From W1P20-047 sp045118335 (GTDB taxonomy: Bacteria; Actinomycetota; Coriobacteriia; Coriobacteriales; Eggerthellaceae), in NCBI GenBank assembly GCA_045118335.1, contig JBGUXY010000038.1:12497-76496 (forward strand): 64,000 bases of DNA. Direction: 5' to 3'. The notes below the pieces were generated by a model, which was not told the DNA's origin, ran no database searches, and saw nothing but the letters and a program-made list of their open reading frames with translations. Numbering within the stretch: position 1 is the stretch's first letter; each line of letters begins with the position of its first letter. The position numbers and the translations under genes were made by a program. Shown in pieces: positions 17,526-27,011 of this stretch.

Positions 17526-18725
17526 CTATGCCTTGGCTTCAACGACGGCGTTCGGTTCGACGGATTCGCCAGGTGCGATGACCGCACCCGCCTTGATTAT
17601 GGCCCCGGGTCCAATCACGGCCAAATCCGCCCCGGGCGCTCCGATGACGCAGCCTTCCCCGATGCAGGCGCCTTCGGCAACAACCGCGCGGTGTACCTTG
17701 GTTCCTTCTCCGATTACCGCATCTGCCATGACCAGGCTGTCGACTACTTCAGCACCCGAACGCACGAACACACCTTGGAAGATCACGCTGTGCTGCACAG
17801 AGCCTTCCACACCGCAGCCTTCGGCAAGCATGCTGTTGCTCAAAGTGGCACCCATGCCGACGCGTGCGGCGGGCAGGTCGGGATTGCGCGAGCAGATAGG
17901 CCAGCGCTTGTCGAACATATCCAACCCGCTGTCATCTTCCAGAAGGTCCATGTTCGCTTCCCACAGGCTGTCGATAGTGCCCACGTCGCGCCAGTAGCCC
18001 TCGAAACGATAGGCGAACAGGCGCTCGTCGCCGGCTAGCATTGCGGGAATGACGTCCTTGCCGAAGTCGTGGGTGCTCTCGGCATTGGCTTCGTCATCAA
18101 CCAGGTACTGGCGAGCCTTTGCCCAATCGAACACGTAGATTCCCATAGATGCCAGGTTGCTGGGCGGGTTCGCCGGCTTTTCGACGAAGTCCGTGACGCG
18201 GTTTTCCTCATCGGTGGCCAGGATGCCGAAACGACTGGCCTCCTCGATGGGCACGGGCATGACGGCGATGGTCGCATCGGCGTCGTTTTTCTCGTGGAAG
18301 GAAATCATCTGGCTGTAATCCATCTTGTAGATGTGGTCGCCCGAGAGCACCACCACGTAGCGCGGGTCAAAGTAATCGATGAAGCGAATGTTTTGGTAAA
18401 TGGCATCTGCCGTGCCCGCATACCAGCTGCCCACATCGCCGACGCGAGTGTGGGGCGAAAGCATGAATGCGCCGCCGTTGTTCTTGTTCAGATCCCAAGG
18501 GGCACCGTTGCCGACGTAGCTGTTCAAGACGAACGGCTCGTACTGCGTCAGCACGCCCACCACGTCGATTCCCGAATTCGAGCAGTTCGACAGCGGAAAA
18601 TCGATGATGCGGTACTTGCCGCCGTAGGGTACCGCCGGTTTGGCGCGCAGTCTCGTGAGCACTCCCAGGCGGCTTCCCTGACCGCCTGCCAGAATCATGG
18701 CCACGCTTTTCTTGCGATTGCTCAT
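17526..18725 (-). CDS. glgC: Glucose-1-phosphate adenylyltransferase
   Basis: A 399-residue enzyme making ADP-glucose from glucose 1-phosphate and ATP, the committed step of glycogen synthesis. ILAGGQGSRLGVLTRLRAKPAVPYGGKYRIIDFPLSN contains the nucleotide loop and substrate site. VVLSGDHIYKMDY holds the metal-binding Asp. FVEKPANPP and the C-terminal hexapeptide beta-helix follow. The ATG lies one base after the glgB stop, and its AAGGAGA ribosome site is inside the last glgB codons, so translation is coupled. Confidence 0.97.
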   Translation of the reverse strand: MSNRKKSVAMILAGGQGSRLGVLTRLRAKPAVPYGGKYRIIDFPLSNCSNSGIDVVGVLTQYEPFVLNSYVGNGAPWDLNKNNGGAFMLSPHTRVGDVGSWYAGTADAIYQNIRFIDYFDPRYVVVLSGDHIYKMDYSQMISFHEKNDADATIAVMPVPIEEASRFGILATDEENRVTDFVEKPANPPSNLASMGIYVFDWAKARQYLVDDEANAESTHDFGKDVIPAMLAGDERLFAYRFEGYWRDVGTIDSLWEANMDLLEDDSGLDMFDKRWPICSRNPDLPAARVGMGATLSNSMLAEGCGVEGSVQHSVIFQGVFVRSGAEVVDSLVMADAVIGEGTKVHRAVVAEGACIGEGCVIGAPGADLAVIGPGAIIKAGAVIAPGESVEPNAVVEAKA

Positions 18726-18726
18726 T

Positions 18727-20736
18727 CTATCTCCTTATCCGCTCGTCAGACTTGCTTTCCTTCTTGCTCGCTTTACCTGGTCGGTGCTTATGCTTCGCTG
18801 GTTTGGCCACCTTGCGCGGTGGTGGATCGCGCCTCTCGAACTCGAAGAACACGGCGGACATGGGCGGCAGCTTGATCTTCGCGCTGCAGGGATGACCTTC
18901 GAATGGCTCTTCCGCAGACACCTCCAACACTGTCGCACCGCAATTCGAACCACCGTACTGTTCCTGGTCGCTATCCAACAGCAACGTGAGCTTGCCATAC
19001 GTCGGCAGGCCCACCGTGAAGCCATCCACCTCGTTGGGCGTGAAGTTGCAGCAGCATAAAACATCTGGCGACCCATCCTTTGCATGGCGCATGCATGCCA
19101 CCGCGCTCTCGTCGCGGTCATCGACGTTAGCCCATTGGAAACCTTCCCAGCTGTCGTCGATCTGCCACATCGCCGGATGGGATAGATAGAGCTTGTTGAG
19201 TGCGGCGCAGTACATGTGCAGCCCATTGTGGATGGGATATTGCAACATGAACCAGTCGAGCTGCTTCTTGAAATCCCATTCGATGAACTGGCCGAATTCC
19301 GAACCCATGAACGTGAGCTTTTTCCCCGGGCGGGCAAACTGCCAGCCCATCAACGCACGCAGGTTCGCAAATTTCTGCAGGTAGGGACCATACATCTTGT
19401 CAACCATGGACTTCTTGCCATGAACCACCTCGTCATGGCTGTACGCAAGAACGTAGTGCTCCGAAAACGCGTAGATGAGGCCGAAGGTGAGCTTGTCGTG
19501 ATGGTCGCGGCGAAAGATCGGGTCCATGGAGCAATACTCCAGAGTATCGTGCATAAATCCCATGTCCCACTTGAAGGTGAAACCCAGGCCGTCGTATTCC
19601 ACAGGAGCGGTGACCTTGGGATATGCCGTGGATTCTTCGGCAATGGTGACCACGCCCGGATAGGTTTCCTTCACGGCCGTATTGAGTCTCTTCAAAAAAT
19701 CGACGGCCTCCAGGTTGATGTTGCCGCCATGGATGTTGGGTACCCATTCGCTACGCGCGTAGTCCAGATAGAGCATGGACGTAACGGCGTCGACGCGGAT
19801 GCCGTCGATATGGTACACGTCCAGGAAGAATATTGCCGAAGACACCAGGAAGCTTATGACCTGGGGCCTTCCATAGTCGAAGACGAGGGTTCCCCATTCG
19901 GCATGCTCGCCCTTGCGAGGATCGGCGTATTCGAAAAGCGGCGTTCCGTCGAAGCGCGCCAACGCGAATGCGTCTTTCGGGAAGTGCGCCGGCACCCAAT
20001 CGAGGATGACGCCGATGCCTGCGGTATGCAGCGTATCGACCAGATACATGAAATCCTGGGGCGTGCCATAGCGCGAGGAAGCAGAGTAGTAACCTGTTGC
20101 CTGATAGCCCCAGGAAGCCGGCAGCGGGAATTCGGTTAGGGGGAGCAACTCCACGTGGGTGTAGCCCATTTCCTTGCAGTAATCCACAAGCTGGTCTGCG
20201 ACGATGCGGTAGTTGGGGTAAAGCTCGTTTTCGCCCACGCGCCACGACCCCAGATGCAGCTCGTAGATGGACATGGGGCTATGCAGCGGATCGGCAGTGG
20301 CACGGTTGCGCAGCCAGTCCTCGTCGTTCCAGTCATAGCCATCGAGCGACCACACCTTCGAGGCGGTGGACAAGCCGTTTTCCGCATGGAACGCAAAGGG
20401 GTCGGCTTTCAGCTGCAAGGAGCCGTCGGCACCCCTGATGGCGTACTTGTACGGGTCGCCGTCACGCAAGCCTTCGACCACGCAGCAGTAGACGCCTTCG
20501 TTGACCTGTTGCATGGGAGTTGCCGTTTCGTCCCAATCGTTGAAGGCGCCCACAAGGCTGACCGCCTTGGCATTTGGAGCCCACACGGCGAATCGGAACC
20601 GCCGGGCAGACGTCTTGTCAGCCCGGGGCAGTTCGTGGCAACCGAAGACATAGTAGGCTCGACGCGCATCACCACGACCGAACAAATAGAGATCCGCATT
20701 TGGCAAATTCAGATCGCTGTACATCGACTGATCCAT
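18727..20736 (-). CDS. glgB: 1,4-alpha-glucan branching enzyme
   Basis: A 669-residue GH13_9 enzyme that makes alpha-1,6 branches in glycogen. The N-terminal CBM48 region (FRFAVWAPNAKAVSLVGAFNDW) is followed by the barrel with Asp316 (IRVDAVTSMLY) as nucleophile, Glu367 (TIAEES) as acid/base and YSHDEVVHGK as third site. The C-terminus has a basic Lys-rich tail. The frame opens with GTG at 20748, but ATG 20736 has GAGGTGG eight bases before it. It is the first of the minus-strand glg genes. A TATACT box at 20777-20782 (minus strand) is a possible -10; no good -35 is seen. Confidence 0.97.
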   Translation of the reverse strand: MDQSMYSDLNLPNADLYLFGRGDARRAYYVFGCHELPRADKTSARRFRFAVWAPNAKAVSLVGAFNDWDETATPMQQVNEGVYCCVVEGLRDGDPYKYAIRGADGSLQLKADPFAFHAENGLSTASKVWSLDGYDWNDEDWLRNRATADPLHSPMSIYELHLGSWRVGENELYPNYRIVADQLVDYCKEMGYTHVELLPLTEFPLPASWGYQATGYYSASSRYGTPQDFMYLVDTLHTAGIGVILDWVPAHFPKDAFALARFDGTPLFEYADPRKGEHAEWGTLVFDYGRPQVISFLVSSAIFFLDVYHIDGIRVDAVTSMLYLDYARSEWVPNIHGGNINLEAVDFLKRLNTAVKETYPGVVTIAEESTAYPKVTAPVEYDGLGFTFKWDMGFMHDTLEYCSMDPIFRRDHHDKLTFGLIYAFSEHYVLAYSHDEVVHGKKSMVDKMYGPYLQKFANLRALMGWQFARPGKKLTFMGSEFGQFIEWDFKKQLDWFMLQYPIHNGLHMYCAALNKLYLSHPAMWQIDDSWEGFQWANVDDRDESAVACMRHAKDGSPDVLCCCNFTPNEVDGFTVGLPTYGKLTLLLDSDQEQYGGSNCGATVLEVSAEEPFEGHPCSAKIKLPPMSAVFFEFERRDPPPRKVAKPAKHKHRPGKASKKESKSDERIRR

Positions 20737-20894
20737 ACAGACGACCACCTCATCTCTTCTAGAGGAACATGCTATAAGTATAGCGGTTCTTTATGACATA
20801 AGAAGCCCACGTCAAGGCAAATGACCATTATGAACAAGACAAGAGCCCATCCTCCTACATTTCCCCGATACGTTGGCGCCTGGCATGCGGGAAA

Positions 20895-23800
20895 TCATTG
20901 CCGCTTGCCGTATTCCATGCACATCATGGTCAGGTCGTCGAACTGCTCGGCATCCTTGACGAAATCATCGACAGCGCTGCGAACGATTTCCAATAACCGC
21001 TTCGGAGATGCGCTCGGATCTTGATTGAGTGCGTCGACGATCCTGTCGCAGCCGAAGCGCTGGCGTTGTGAATCGGTGGCTTCTGCCACGCCATCGGTGT
21101 AGAGGAAGATCGCGTCGCCAGGCTGGAGCTGCAGCTCGTATTCGCTGTATGGGAAACCTTCCATGACCCCGATCATCATGCCGTGCTTGTCCTTCATGAG
21201 CTCGAAACCACCGTCGGCTTTCTTCAGGATGGGATATTCATGCCCCGCGTTGGAGGCGACGAGTTTTCCGCTAGGCACATCCAAGATTCCCAGCCAGACG
21301 GTAACGAACATGTCCATTTCGTTGTCGGAGCAGATTGCATCATTGGCTTTCTTCATTACCTCTGCAGGGGATGTGGTCAGCATGGCGCAGTTTTTCAAGA
21401 TGCTCTTCGAAGACATCATGAACAGGGCCGCCGGAATACCCTTCCCGCTCACGTCCGCTATCACCATGCAGATGTGCTTATCGTCAATCGGGAACAGGTC
21501 GTAGAAGTCGCCTCCGGTCTCTTTCGCGGACTCCATGGTCGCATATATGTCGATATCGCGTCCGCCCAAAACTGTTGCGAAATCGCCGGGAAGCACGCCG
21601 CGTTGGATTTCCCTTGCCATGGCGAGCTCGGATTCGATACGTTCCTTCTTCGCTTCTTCCCTGTTCTTCTCTTCGAGTATCCGCATCCTGTAACGGATGT
21701 AGGACCGGATCACAGCCCATAGGATCAAGCCAACGACGAGCGCTAATACCGCATAGAACCAAAGATGCTCGTAGATTGCCTTTTCCTTGATGATCTTAGC
21801 CGAGACGGCGCTAGATTCCAGCAGAATGGAATCGCTGAGCTCCATAGTGAAACAGTATTCCCCACCACGAAGGTTTGTGTAGTCGACGGGATACAGGTCG
21901 CTGAAGCTGACCGTCATATCTTCTTGGTCGAACCCTTCCAGACGATAGGATATCTGGGGGTCGGTCAGTGAATAGTTGAACACGAATCCGTAGATTGTAA
22001 GCTTGCGAACACTGGAGGGAATGGTGAAGGTGCCTTTCTCGTCCGGGTACATCCTGACGCCATCTGCTTCCACATAGGGAATAGCCGCCTTGATTACCTC
22101 GGCATCCCTGAAAGGCTCGTCTATATTCACTTCCGCCACCCCGGTGGAACCGGCGATGTAGAGGTTTCCGTCATCCGATAGCTCGCTATAGGAATTCACC
22201 GTCGTAATGGTGGGTAATCCGTTGGACAGCCCGTAATGCACTACATCTATTTCCCCGCCTTTCAGCAGGTCTTCTGTCAATGCGATGTTGATCCCATTGC
22301 TGCCGAGCACCCACATCTCACCCATGTTGTTCTCGTACAGATCGAAGTTGTTGGAATAAGGAAAGCCATCGATGAGGTGCGCCTGGTAGTTGGCATCAAG
22401 ATATCCAATGGAGTTTCCCGTAACGAACCAGAGCAAATCCCTTGTAGGATCGCGTTTGATACGCATGACGGATTCCGAGCTCAAACCCTCTTCCCTGCCG
22501 ATATGACGTGCTCCCGCCTCACTGACGATATAGATACCGCCCCCGTCTGTACCGCACACTACCTCCCCGTCGAATCCTTCCGTTACCGTGAGGATTTCCG
22601 TGTTTCCTATCCCACTGTCCTCGTCGTATCCGGATGTCACAAGGTCTCCCTCGATCACGTTCACGCCACCGGTAGCCGCAACTAGAATCGATCCATCCTG
22701 CTTCTCGTGTACCGCACGCACGTTTTTGGAAAACAGACCATCCTCTGTGGAAAAGACAGTTACCTGCCCATTGTCATAACGAACGAGACCGATGCTTCGC
22801 CACGTGGCAATCCAAAGCCGGTCTTCGCTATCCCGGATGATGGAACGTATACGGCAACCATCCAGCAGCTCCATAAGATCGGTAACTCCCAGATCCCTTC
22901 CCGAAGCCGTCTGGGCTTGCGTCAGCGGGATAGACGGAACAAGGCTCCCTTCATCCAAAACCTTGAGCCCGGTATCGGTCCCGATATAGAGCTTATCGTC
23001 CAGCAGGCACGTGGAATTGACCACTTCCTTTTCCAAGCCATAGTCGGCAGAATAATCGACAAAGCGGCTCGGCACGATCTTCATAACACCCTGACGGGAG
23101 GACGTGAACCAGAGGTTGCCAGCATAGTCCTCGATCACATGACCCACAATGCTTTGCATGGGAAGGTTTTCCAGCAGGTGAAACTCGTTTTCGTCCAGAA
23201 CCCCGATGCCGTTTCTAGCGCAGAGCCACACCTTGTCATCTATGTATTCGAATCGGTCTATCTGGGATAGGGGCGATACGTCCAGCGGTTCCAGGGCATC
23301 AACGCCATCTGCGAGCCTTCCGTAATACAAGGTCGCATCGCTCGTGCTGACATACACGTAGCCCGGCTTGCATTGGTCGGGGAAGACGCTGTTCGCCCCA
23401 TTGCCCGGAATATCATCTCGATTGAGGAAGTACTCGACTTTGTCGCCCTTGACGACGAACAGGTTCGCGTCGTTCGTCACTCCGTAGATGCGAACGTCCG
23501 GTCCACTACGAACAACTTGGATGTACGCTTCGTCTAACCGGGAATCATGCAGGGGGCAAACCTGCAGTTGCTCATCCATCATCGCAAGACCATCAGTGGT
23601 GGCTACGTAGATGGTGCCATGAGCATCCTCGGTAAGCGATCTCACGGCAGCAGAGGGGAGGCCGTCTTTCTCGTCCCAGTTGCTAAACGAATCTTGCTCC
23701 ATCAGGAACAACCCACTGTCGTTCGTTCCAATCCAAAGCCTGCCCTTGCTATCGACCAGCAAACACGTCACGCTCCTGATGCCTTCATTGAATCCGATGA

Positions 23801-24125
23801 GCTCAAAGCGTTTCCCGTCATATCGCACCAGACCAGCGTAGCTGCCAATCCAGATGAACCCGTCTTCGGCCTGAGCGATAGCGTTCGCCTCAGAAGTGGG
23901 CAACCCGTTCGTGTTGTCGTAGAGCACTGCCTGATAGCTATCTTTTTGCGAAACGGGATCTACGGAGGCGACTGTGCTGGCCTGATCAGAAGCCATGGCT
24001 TTTTCAATGGGGTATAACATGGCGATAATGGCTGCAAGAATCGCAGTCACTACGAGGGCAAGACAAAGAAGCGGGGTCTTCGCCTGCCCGCTGGCTGTGT
24101 TCGCACCGTCGCTCGAAAAGCGCAT
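20895..24125 (-). CDS. Membrane sensor: beta-propeller repeats, Y_Y_Y domain and SpoIIE-type PP2C phosphatase
   Basis: A 1076-residue sensor. Residues about 18-44 are a membrane anchor or signal. Residues 60-700 contain many two-component-regulator propeller repeats (patterns like GLPTSEANAIAQAEDGFIWIG and NGLPTITTVNSY). A Y_Y_Y-like beta domain follows (LTIYGFVFNYSLTDPQISYRLEGF). A membrane helix lies near 790-815 and a Lys/Glu-rich coiled coil follows. The C-terminal 230 residues form a SpoIIE/RsbU-type Ser/Thr phosphatase with GGDFYDLFPIDD and VIADVSGKGIPAALFM as metal sites. The propeller input is usually joined to histidine kinases; here the output is a phosphatase that would act on an anti-sigma antagonist. 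No such partner is encoded nearby. AGGAACGAA precedes the ATG. Confidence 0.93.
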   Translation of the reverse strand: MRFSSDGANTASGQAKTPLLCLALVVTAILAAIIAMLYPIEKAMASDQASTVASVDPVSQKDSYQAVLYDNTNGLPTSEANAIAQAEDGFIWIGSYAGLVRYDGKRFELIGFNEGIRSVTCLLVDSKGRLWIGTNDSGLFLMEQDSFSNWDEKDGLPSAAVRSLTEDAHGTIYVATTDGLAMMDEQLQVCPLHDSRLDEAYIQVVRSGPDVRIYGVTNDANLFVVKGDKVEYFLNRDDIPGNGANSVFPDQCKPGYVYVSTSDATLYYGRLADGVDALEPLDVSPLSQIDRFEYIDDKVWLCARNGIGVLDENEFHLLENLPMQSIVGHVIEDYAGNLWFTSSRQGVMKIVPSRFVDYSADYGLEKEVVNSTCLLDDKLYIGTDTGLKVLDEGSLVPSIPLTQAQTASGRDLGVTDLMELLDGCRIRSIIRDSEDRLWIATWRSIGLVRYDNGQVTVFSTEDGLFSKNVRAVHEKQDGSILVAATGGVNVIEGDLVTSGYDEDSGIGNTEILTVTEGFDGEVVCGTDGGGIYIVSEAGARHIGREEGLSSESVMRIKRDPTRDLLWFVTGNSIGYLDANYQAHLIDGFPYSNNFDLYENNMGEMWVLGSNGINIALTEDLLKGGEIDVVHYGLSNGLPTITTVNSYSELSDDGNLYIAGSTGVAEVNIDEPFRDAEVIKAAIPYVEADGVRMYPDEKGTFTIPSSVRKLTIYGFVFNYSLTDPQISYRLEGFDQEDMTVSFSDLYPVDYTNLRGGEYCFTMELSDSILLESSAVSAKIIKEKAIYEHLWFYAVLALVVGLILWAVIRSYIRYRMRILEEKNREEAKKERIESELAMAREIQRGVLPGDFATVLGGRDIDIYATMESAKETGGDFYDLFPIDDKHICMVIADVSGKGIPAALFMMSSKSILKNCAMLTTSPAEVMKKANDAICSDNEMDMFVTVWLGILDVPSGKLVASNAGHEYPILKKADGGFELMKDKHGMMIGVMEGFPYSEYELQLQPGDAIFLYTDGVAEATDSQRQRFGCDRIVDALNQDPSASPKRLLEIVRSAVDDFVKDAEQFDDLTMMCMEYGKRQ

Positions 24126-24252
24126 TTCGTTCCTATGGTCATCTTGCCCTGTTGTCAGGCATTGCTCGTATCACGAGATTATACCAGTTCGGCATTGCCC
24201 ACATATGCTTGGGAAATACACCGCCTGCTTGCCGCTCATTCTATGAAAGATT

Positions 24253-24279
24253 ACCCCTCTTGTCATGGCTACAAGGGGT
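24253..24279 (-). terminator. Weak hairpin downstream of the CDF gene
   Basis: ACCCCT(C)TTGT at 24253-24263 can pair with ACAAGGGGT at 24271-24279 with one bulge, and on the minus strand it is followed by AATCTTTC. The stem overlaps the last codons of the CDF gene. Confidence 0.35.
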
Positions 24280-25219
24280 TCACGTGCACGATGACGTGCT
24301 TGACCCCGGGACACTCCCGTTCGATGTGGGCATGAACTTCCTCGGCGCGACGATGAGCCTCGTTCAAGGGCAGCGATCCGTCCATGGCAATCTCGACGTC
24401 GGCGAAGTACTGGCTGCCGAACCGGCGCGTGATCACGGAGTCGATGTGATCGACTCCGTCGCATGCCATGGCACAGCGGGCGATTTCCTCGTTGAGTTCG
24501 GCTCCTCCCGATTCGTCCACGAGCTTGCCTATGGCTTCGCGGCCCACTTCCCAAGCGACTTTCAGGATGAACGCGCAGATAACAATCGATGCCAGGGAAT
24601 CGCCAAGCGTAAAGCCCATGCGCGAAGCACCGACTCCCATAAGTGCAGCCACCGAAGAGAGAGCATCGGTGCGATGGTGCCAGGCGTCGGCCATGAAGAC
24701 GTCGGAAGCGATCTTGCGTGCGCCATGACGCGTATACCAAAACATCGCCTCTTTCACGACAATGGAGGCGAACGCCGCCACCAGAGGCAAGACACCGGGC
24801 GTTTGTGTGCGCGTGCCGCCGAGTGCAGCTTGCACACCGGCAACTCCAATCCCGATGCCGACGGTGGCCAGTATGATTGCAAGCACCGCCGCTGCAAGCT
24901 GCTCGAAACGCTCATGCCCATACGGATGGCTCTCGTCAGCTTCTCGTCGGGCTATGCGGTCTCCCACGTAGGCAATCGCGGTCGCCAAGACATCGGAAGC
25001 CGAGTGCACGGCGTCGGAAACAAGCGCCATGGAATTGCCCAGGATTCCCGCAACGAGCTTGAACACCGCAAGCAGCACGTTGCCTCCCACGCCGACGGCG
25101 CTAAGCTGGGCAACTGTTCGGTTGCGGGCATCAGCTTGCTCGCTTGTATCTACGCCAATGCGCGGTTCGACGACATGGGCGATATCGTGGGGCTGGTTAT
25201 GTGGTAAGGCTGCCTTCAT
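24269..25219 (-). CDS. Cation diffusion facilitator family transporter
   Basis: A 316-residue complete CDF exporter. Membrane helices begin near residue 40. Metal-site patterns are SDAVHSASD in the second helix and WHHRTDALSS in the fifth, matching the HD/DD zinc-type sites of the family. The C-terminal cytoplasmic domain (HIDSVITRRFGSQYFADVEIAMDG) has the metallochaperone-like fold of CDF dimers. GVDTSEQADARNRTVAQLSAVGVGGNVLLAVFKLVAG resembles the N-terminus of the partial CDF at 1-261, so the two may be paralogues. It is monocistronic as far as can be seen. The substrate ion is not determined. Confidence 0.93.
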   Translation of the reverse strand: MKAALPHNQPHDIAHVVEPRIGVDTSEQADARNRTVAQLSAVGVGGNVLLAVFKLVAGILGNSMALVSDAVHSASDVLATAIAYVGDRIARREADESHPYGHERFEQLAAAVLAIILATVGIGIGVAGVQAALGGTRTQTPGVLPLVAAFASIVVKEAMFWYTRHGARKIASDVFMADAWHHRTDALSSVAALMGVGASRMGFTLGDSLASIVICAFILKVAWEVGREAIGKLVDESGGAELNEEIARCAMACDGVDHIDSVITRRFGSQYFADVEIAMDGSLPLNEAHRRAEEVHAHIERECPGVKHVIVHVNPL

Positions 25220-25378
25220 GGCGCATAAGCTATCATGGCGCTTCTCGGTTAGTCATCGGTAACATTAGAGACACAGCCAGAAAACGATACCGATGACGAT
25301 CGGCAGGATGCCTGCAACATGGCCGGGCGAGATGAAGCCAAACAGCGATGGAAGGTTGATTTCCGAAAAGAAAAAGCT

Positions 25379-25828
25379 CTAGTCCTTCCAGCGGCCCAAA
25401 GTGGGCAGCAGCGCACCCATGAAAGACACGGCCTCATCCAAGGTCACGCCGGTTGCTTGCACCAGGTAAGGTGCGGATTTCTCGATGACGTCGTCCATCG
25501 TCGCGCTCGCGAATTTTCCCCCGTCGTAGCACCATTTGCAATAATCGGGATTCTCGGTGCCATCTGCATTGGCGCCCTTCGGCATGTTCGGCACGGAAAA
25601 CGGTGTTCCGCAACACTGGCATGCAGGCTCTTGTGGAAGGTCGAGCAGACGCATGATGGGCACGTCGAGTGCGGAAGCAAGAAGCTTCGCCATGTCGATG
25701 TTCGGGGTCGTTTCCCCAGTTTCCCACCGACTCACGGCCTGGCGGGTAACGTAGACCTTGCGGGCAAGCTCCTCCTGCGTGATTCCTTTCTCCTTGCGAA
25801 TCTGCGGCAAAACATCCTTTATCGCCAT
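25379..25828 (-). CDS. XRE-family regulator with C-terminal zinc-ribbon domain
   Basis: A 149-residue protein. Residues 1-60 are an XRE helix-turn-helix (IRKEKGITQEELARKVYVTRQAVSRWETGETTPN). Residues about 75-110 contain CQCC and CKWCYDGG Cys pairs, a zinc-ribbon-like module seen fused to XRE domains in Firmicutes and Coriobacteriia. ATG 25828 has GGAGG seven bases upstream; the longer frame is not favoured. Beyond the TAG stop the same frame stays open for 37 codons and encodes a hydrophobic stretch, ending at TAA 25265-25267, so the gene may have lost, or read through to, a membrane tail. Confidence 0.85.
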   Translation of the reverse strand: MAIKDVLPQIRKEKGITQEELARKVYVTRQAVSRWETGETTPNIDMAKLLASALDVPIMRLLDLPQEPACQCCGTPFSVPNMPKGANADGTENPDYCKWCYDGGKFASATMDDVIEKSAPYLVQATGVTLDEAVSFMGALLPTLGRWKD

Positions 25829-26006
25829 AGCGTGACCTCCATTCAACTTGACGCTGTCGATTGTACGGGGCAATTCCTACCGTGTCACGCAACAAGAAAT
25901 TGCAAGAATCATGACGCAGGTGGAATTAGTATCCCAGCTTGCCGCAGCTCCCTGTTTCCAATTGCAAAACCCCGGGTCGCGGAAAACGGATGGCGAAGTT
26001 AGGACA

Positions 26007-26684
26007 CTATTCCCCTCGCAAGACATCCTTCAGGCCCACTGAGAACAACCCGTCCCTGTTGCAATACAGGTACAGGTCGCGCACTCCTGCGCGTCTGAAA
26101 TGGGCCTCTGCTGGACCTTCGGGATAAAGCCGCACGATTTGCACGCAATCAGGAGACACGGCAGCCAGGAAGACGATGTGATGCCGCTTCGTCATGGGAT
26201 GCTCCACCTGGACGAAGAGCTCACCATCTATATATGCGGCGCGAACGATGTGACGCTGATCGCTCGTTGCGCTGTCCGCTTGCGCGAAAGATGCGTCGTC
26301 CACGCAGATTGCGGGCATCGCGTCTCCGACATCGGCGGGCTCGGCAATCAGCGGAGGAAGCGAAATCCCATGGCAGCTGATATGTGCCTCCCCCATCGCG
26401 TGAATGGAATTGCCGCATATGGGGCACATGTAGAAACGCGACTTCAGCATGTTCGCGCTCACGTTGCCGTTCTGCACGGCAAGCCCGGAGAGGAGCTCGG
26501 CGATGGACACGCGCAAAGCCCCCGCGATCGGCTCGAGCAGGGCGACGTCGGGATACCCGGCACCGGTCTCCCATTTGGAGACCGTCTTGTCGCTCACGCT
26601 CAAGAGGCTGGCAAGCTGCGCCTGGGTCATGCCGCGCTTCTCACGCAGATTCCTTATCGTCGCGCCAGTCAGGTACTTGTCCAT
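26007..26684 (-). CDS. XRE regulator fused to a desulfoferrodoxin/superoxide-reductase-like domain
   Basis: A 225-residue protein. Residues 1-65 are an XRE helix-turn-helix (LREKRGMTQAQLASLLSVSDKTVSKWETGAGYPD). A Cys motif MCPICGNSIH follows. The C-terminal part has the layout of superoxide reductase: VEHPMTKRHHIVFL, then LYPEGPAEAHF, then YLYCNRDGLFSV. In active superoxide reductase the last motif is CNxHGLW; here His is replaced by Asp, while the Cys and the HPM-type His residues remain. A redox- or iron-sensing role is therefore more likely than catalysis (inference). ATG 26684 has AAAGGG upstream. Confidence 0.8.
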   Translation of the reverse strand: MDKYLTGATIRNLREKRGMTQAQLASLLSVSDKTVSKWETGAGYPDVALLEPIAGALRVSIAELLSGLAVQNGNVSANMLKSRFYMCPICGNSIHAMGEAHISCHGISLPPLIAEPADVGDAMPAICVDDASFAQADSATSDQRHIVRAAYIDGELFVQVEHPMTKRHHIVFLAAVSPDCVQIVRLYPEGPAEAHFRRAGVRDLYLYCNRDGLFSVGLKDVLRGE

Positions 26685-27011
26685 GTCCAACCCTTTCGTC
26701 TTTTCGCCTGCTTGGACTATAGACACATGCACAGCATCAGGCTACCTACGCTCCGTGGAGTTTGATGGGAAATCGAAACCGAGTGCACCCTCGGCACATG
26801 TTCGCATCACTCCAAACAGCTCGCTCGCAACCATCTCGCCCTCATGGATTCGGGTGTCGAAACGAGCAGGAATCGCGACTGGCTGCAATTGGATAATTGA
26901 GCTTCCGGGCATAACCTGGCTTTGCCCGCATTTGAATCGCTCTTCTCAATTACTGCGGTTTTAAGGCATGACTTCTACTGCCAATGCGTTTGAATCAACG
27001 CCGACGATACA

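Noticed and set aside
26742..26912. 56-codon minus-strand frame (MPGSSIIQLQPVAIPARF...)
   Set aside because: Protein-like in appearance but no ribosome site and no family recognised; could be a fragment of a lost gene, too short to claim.
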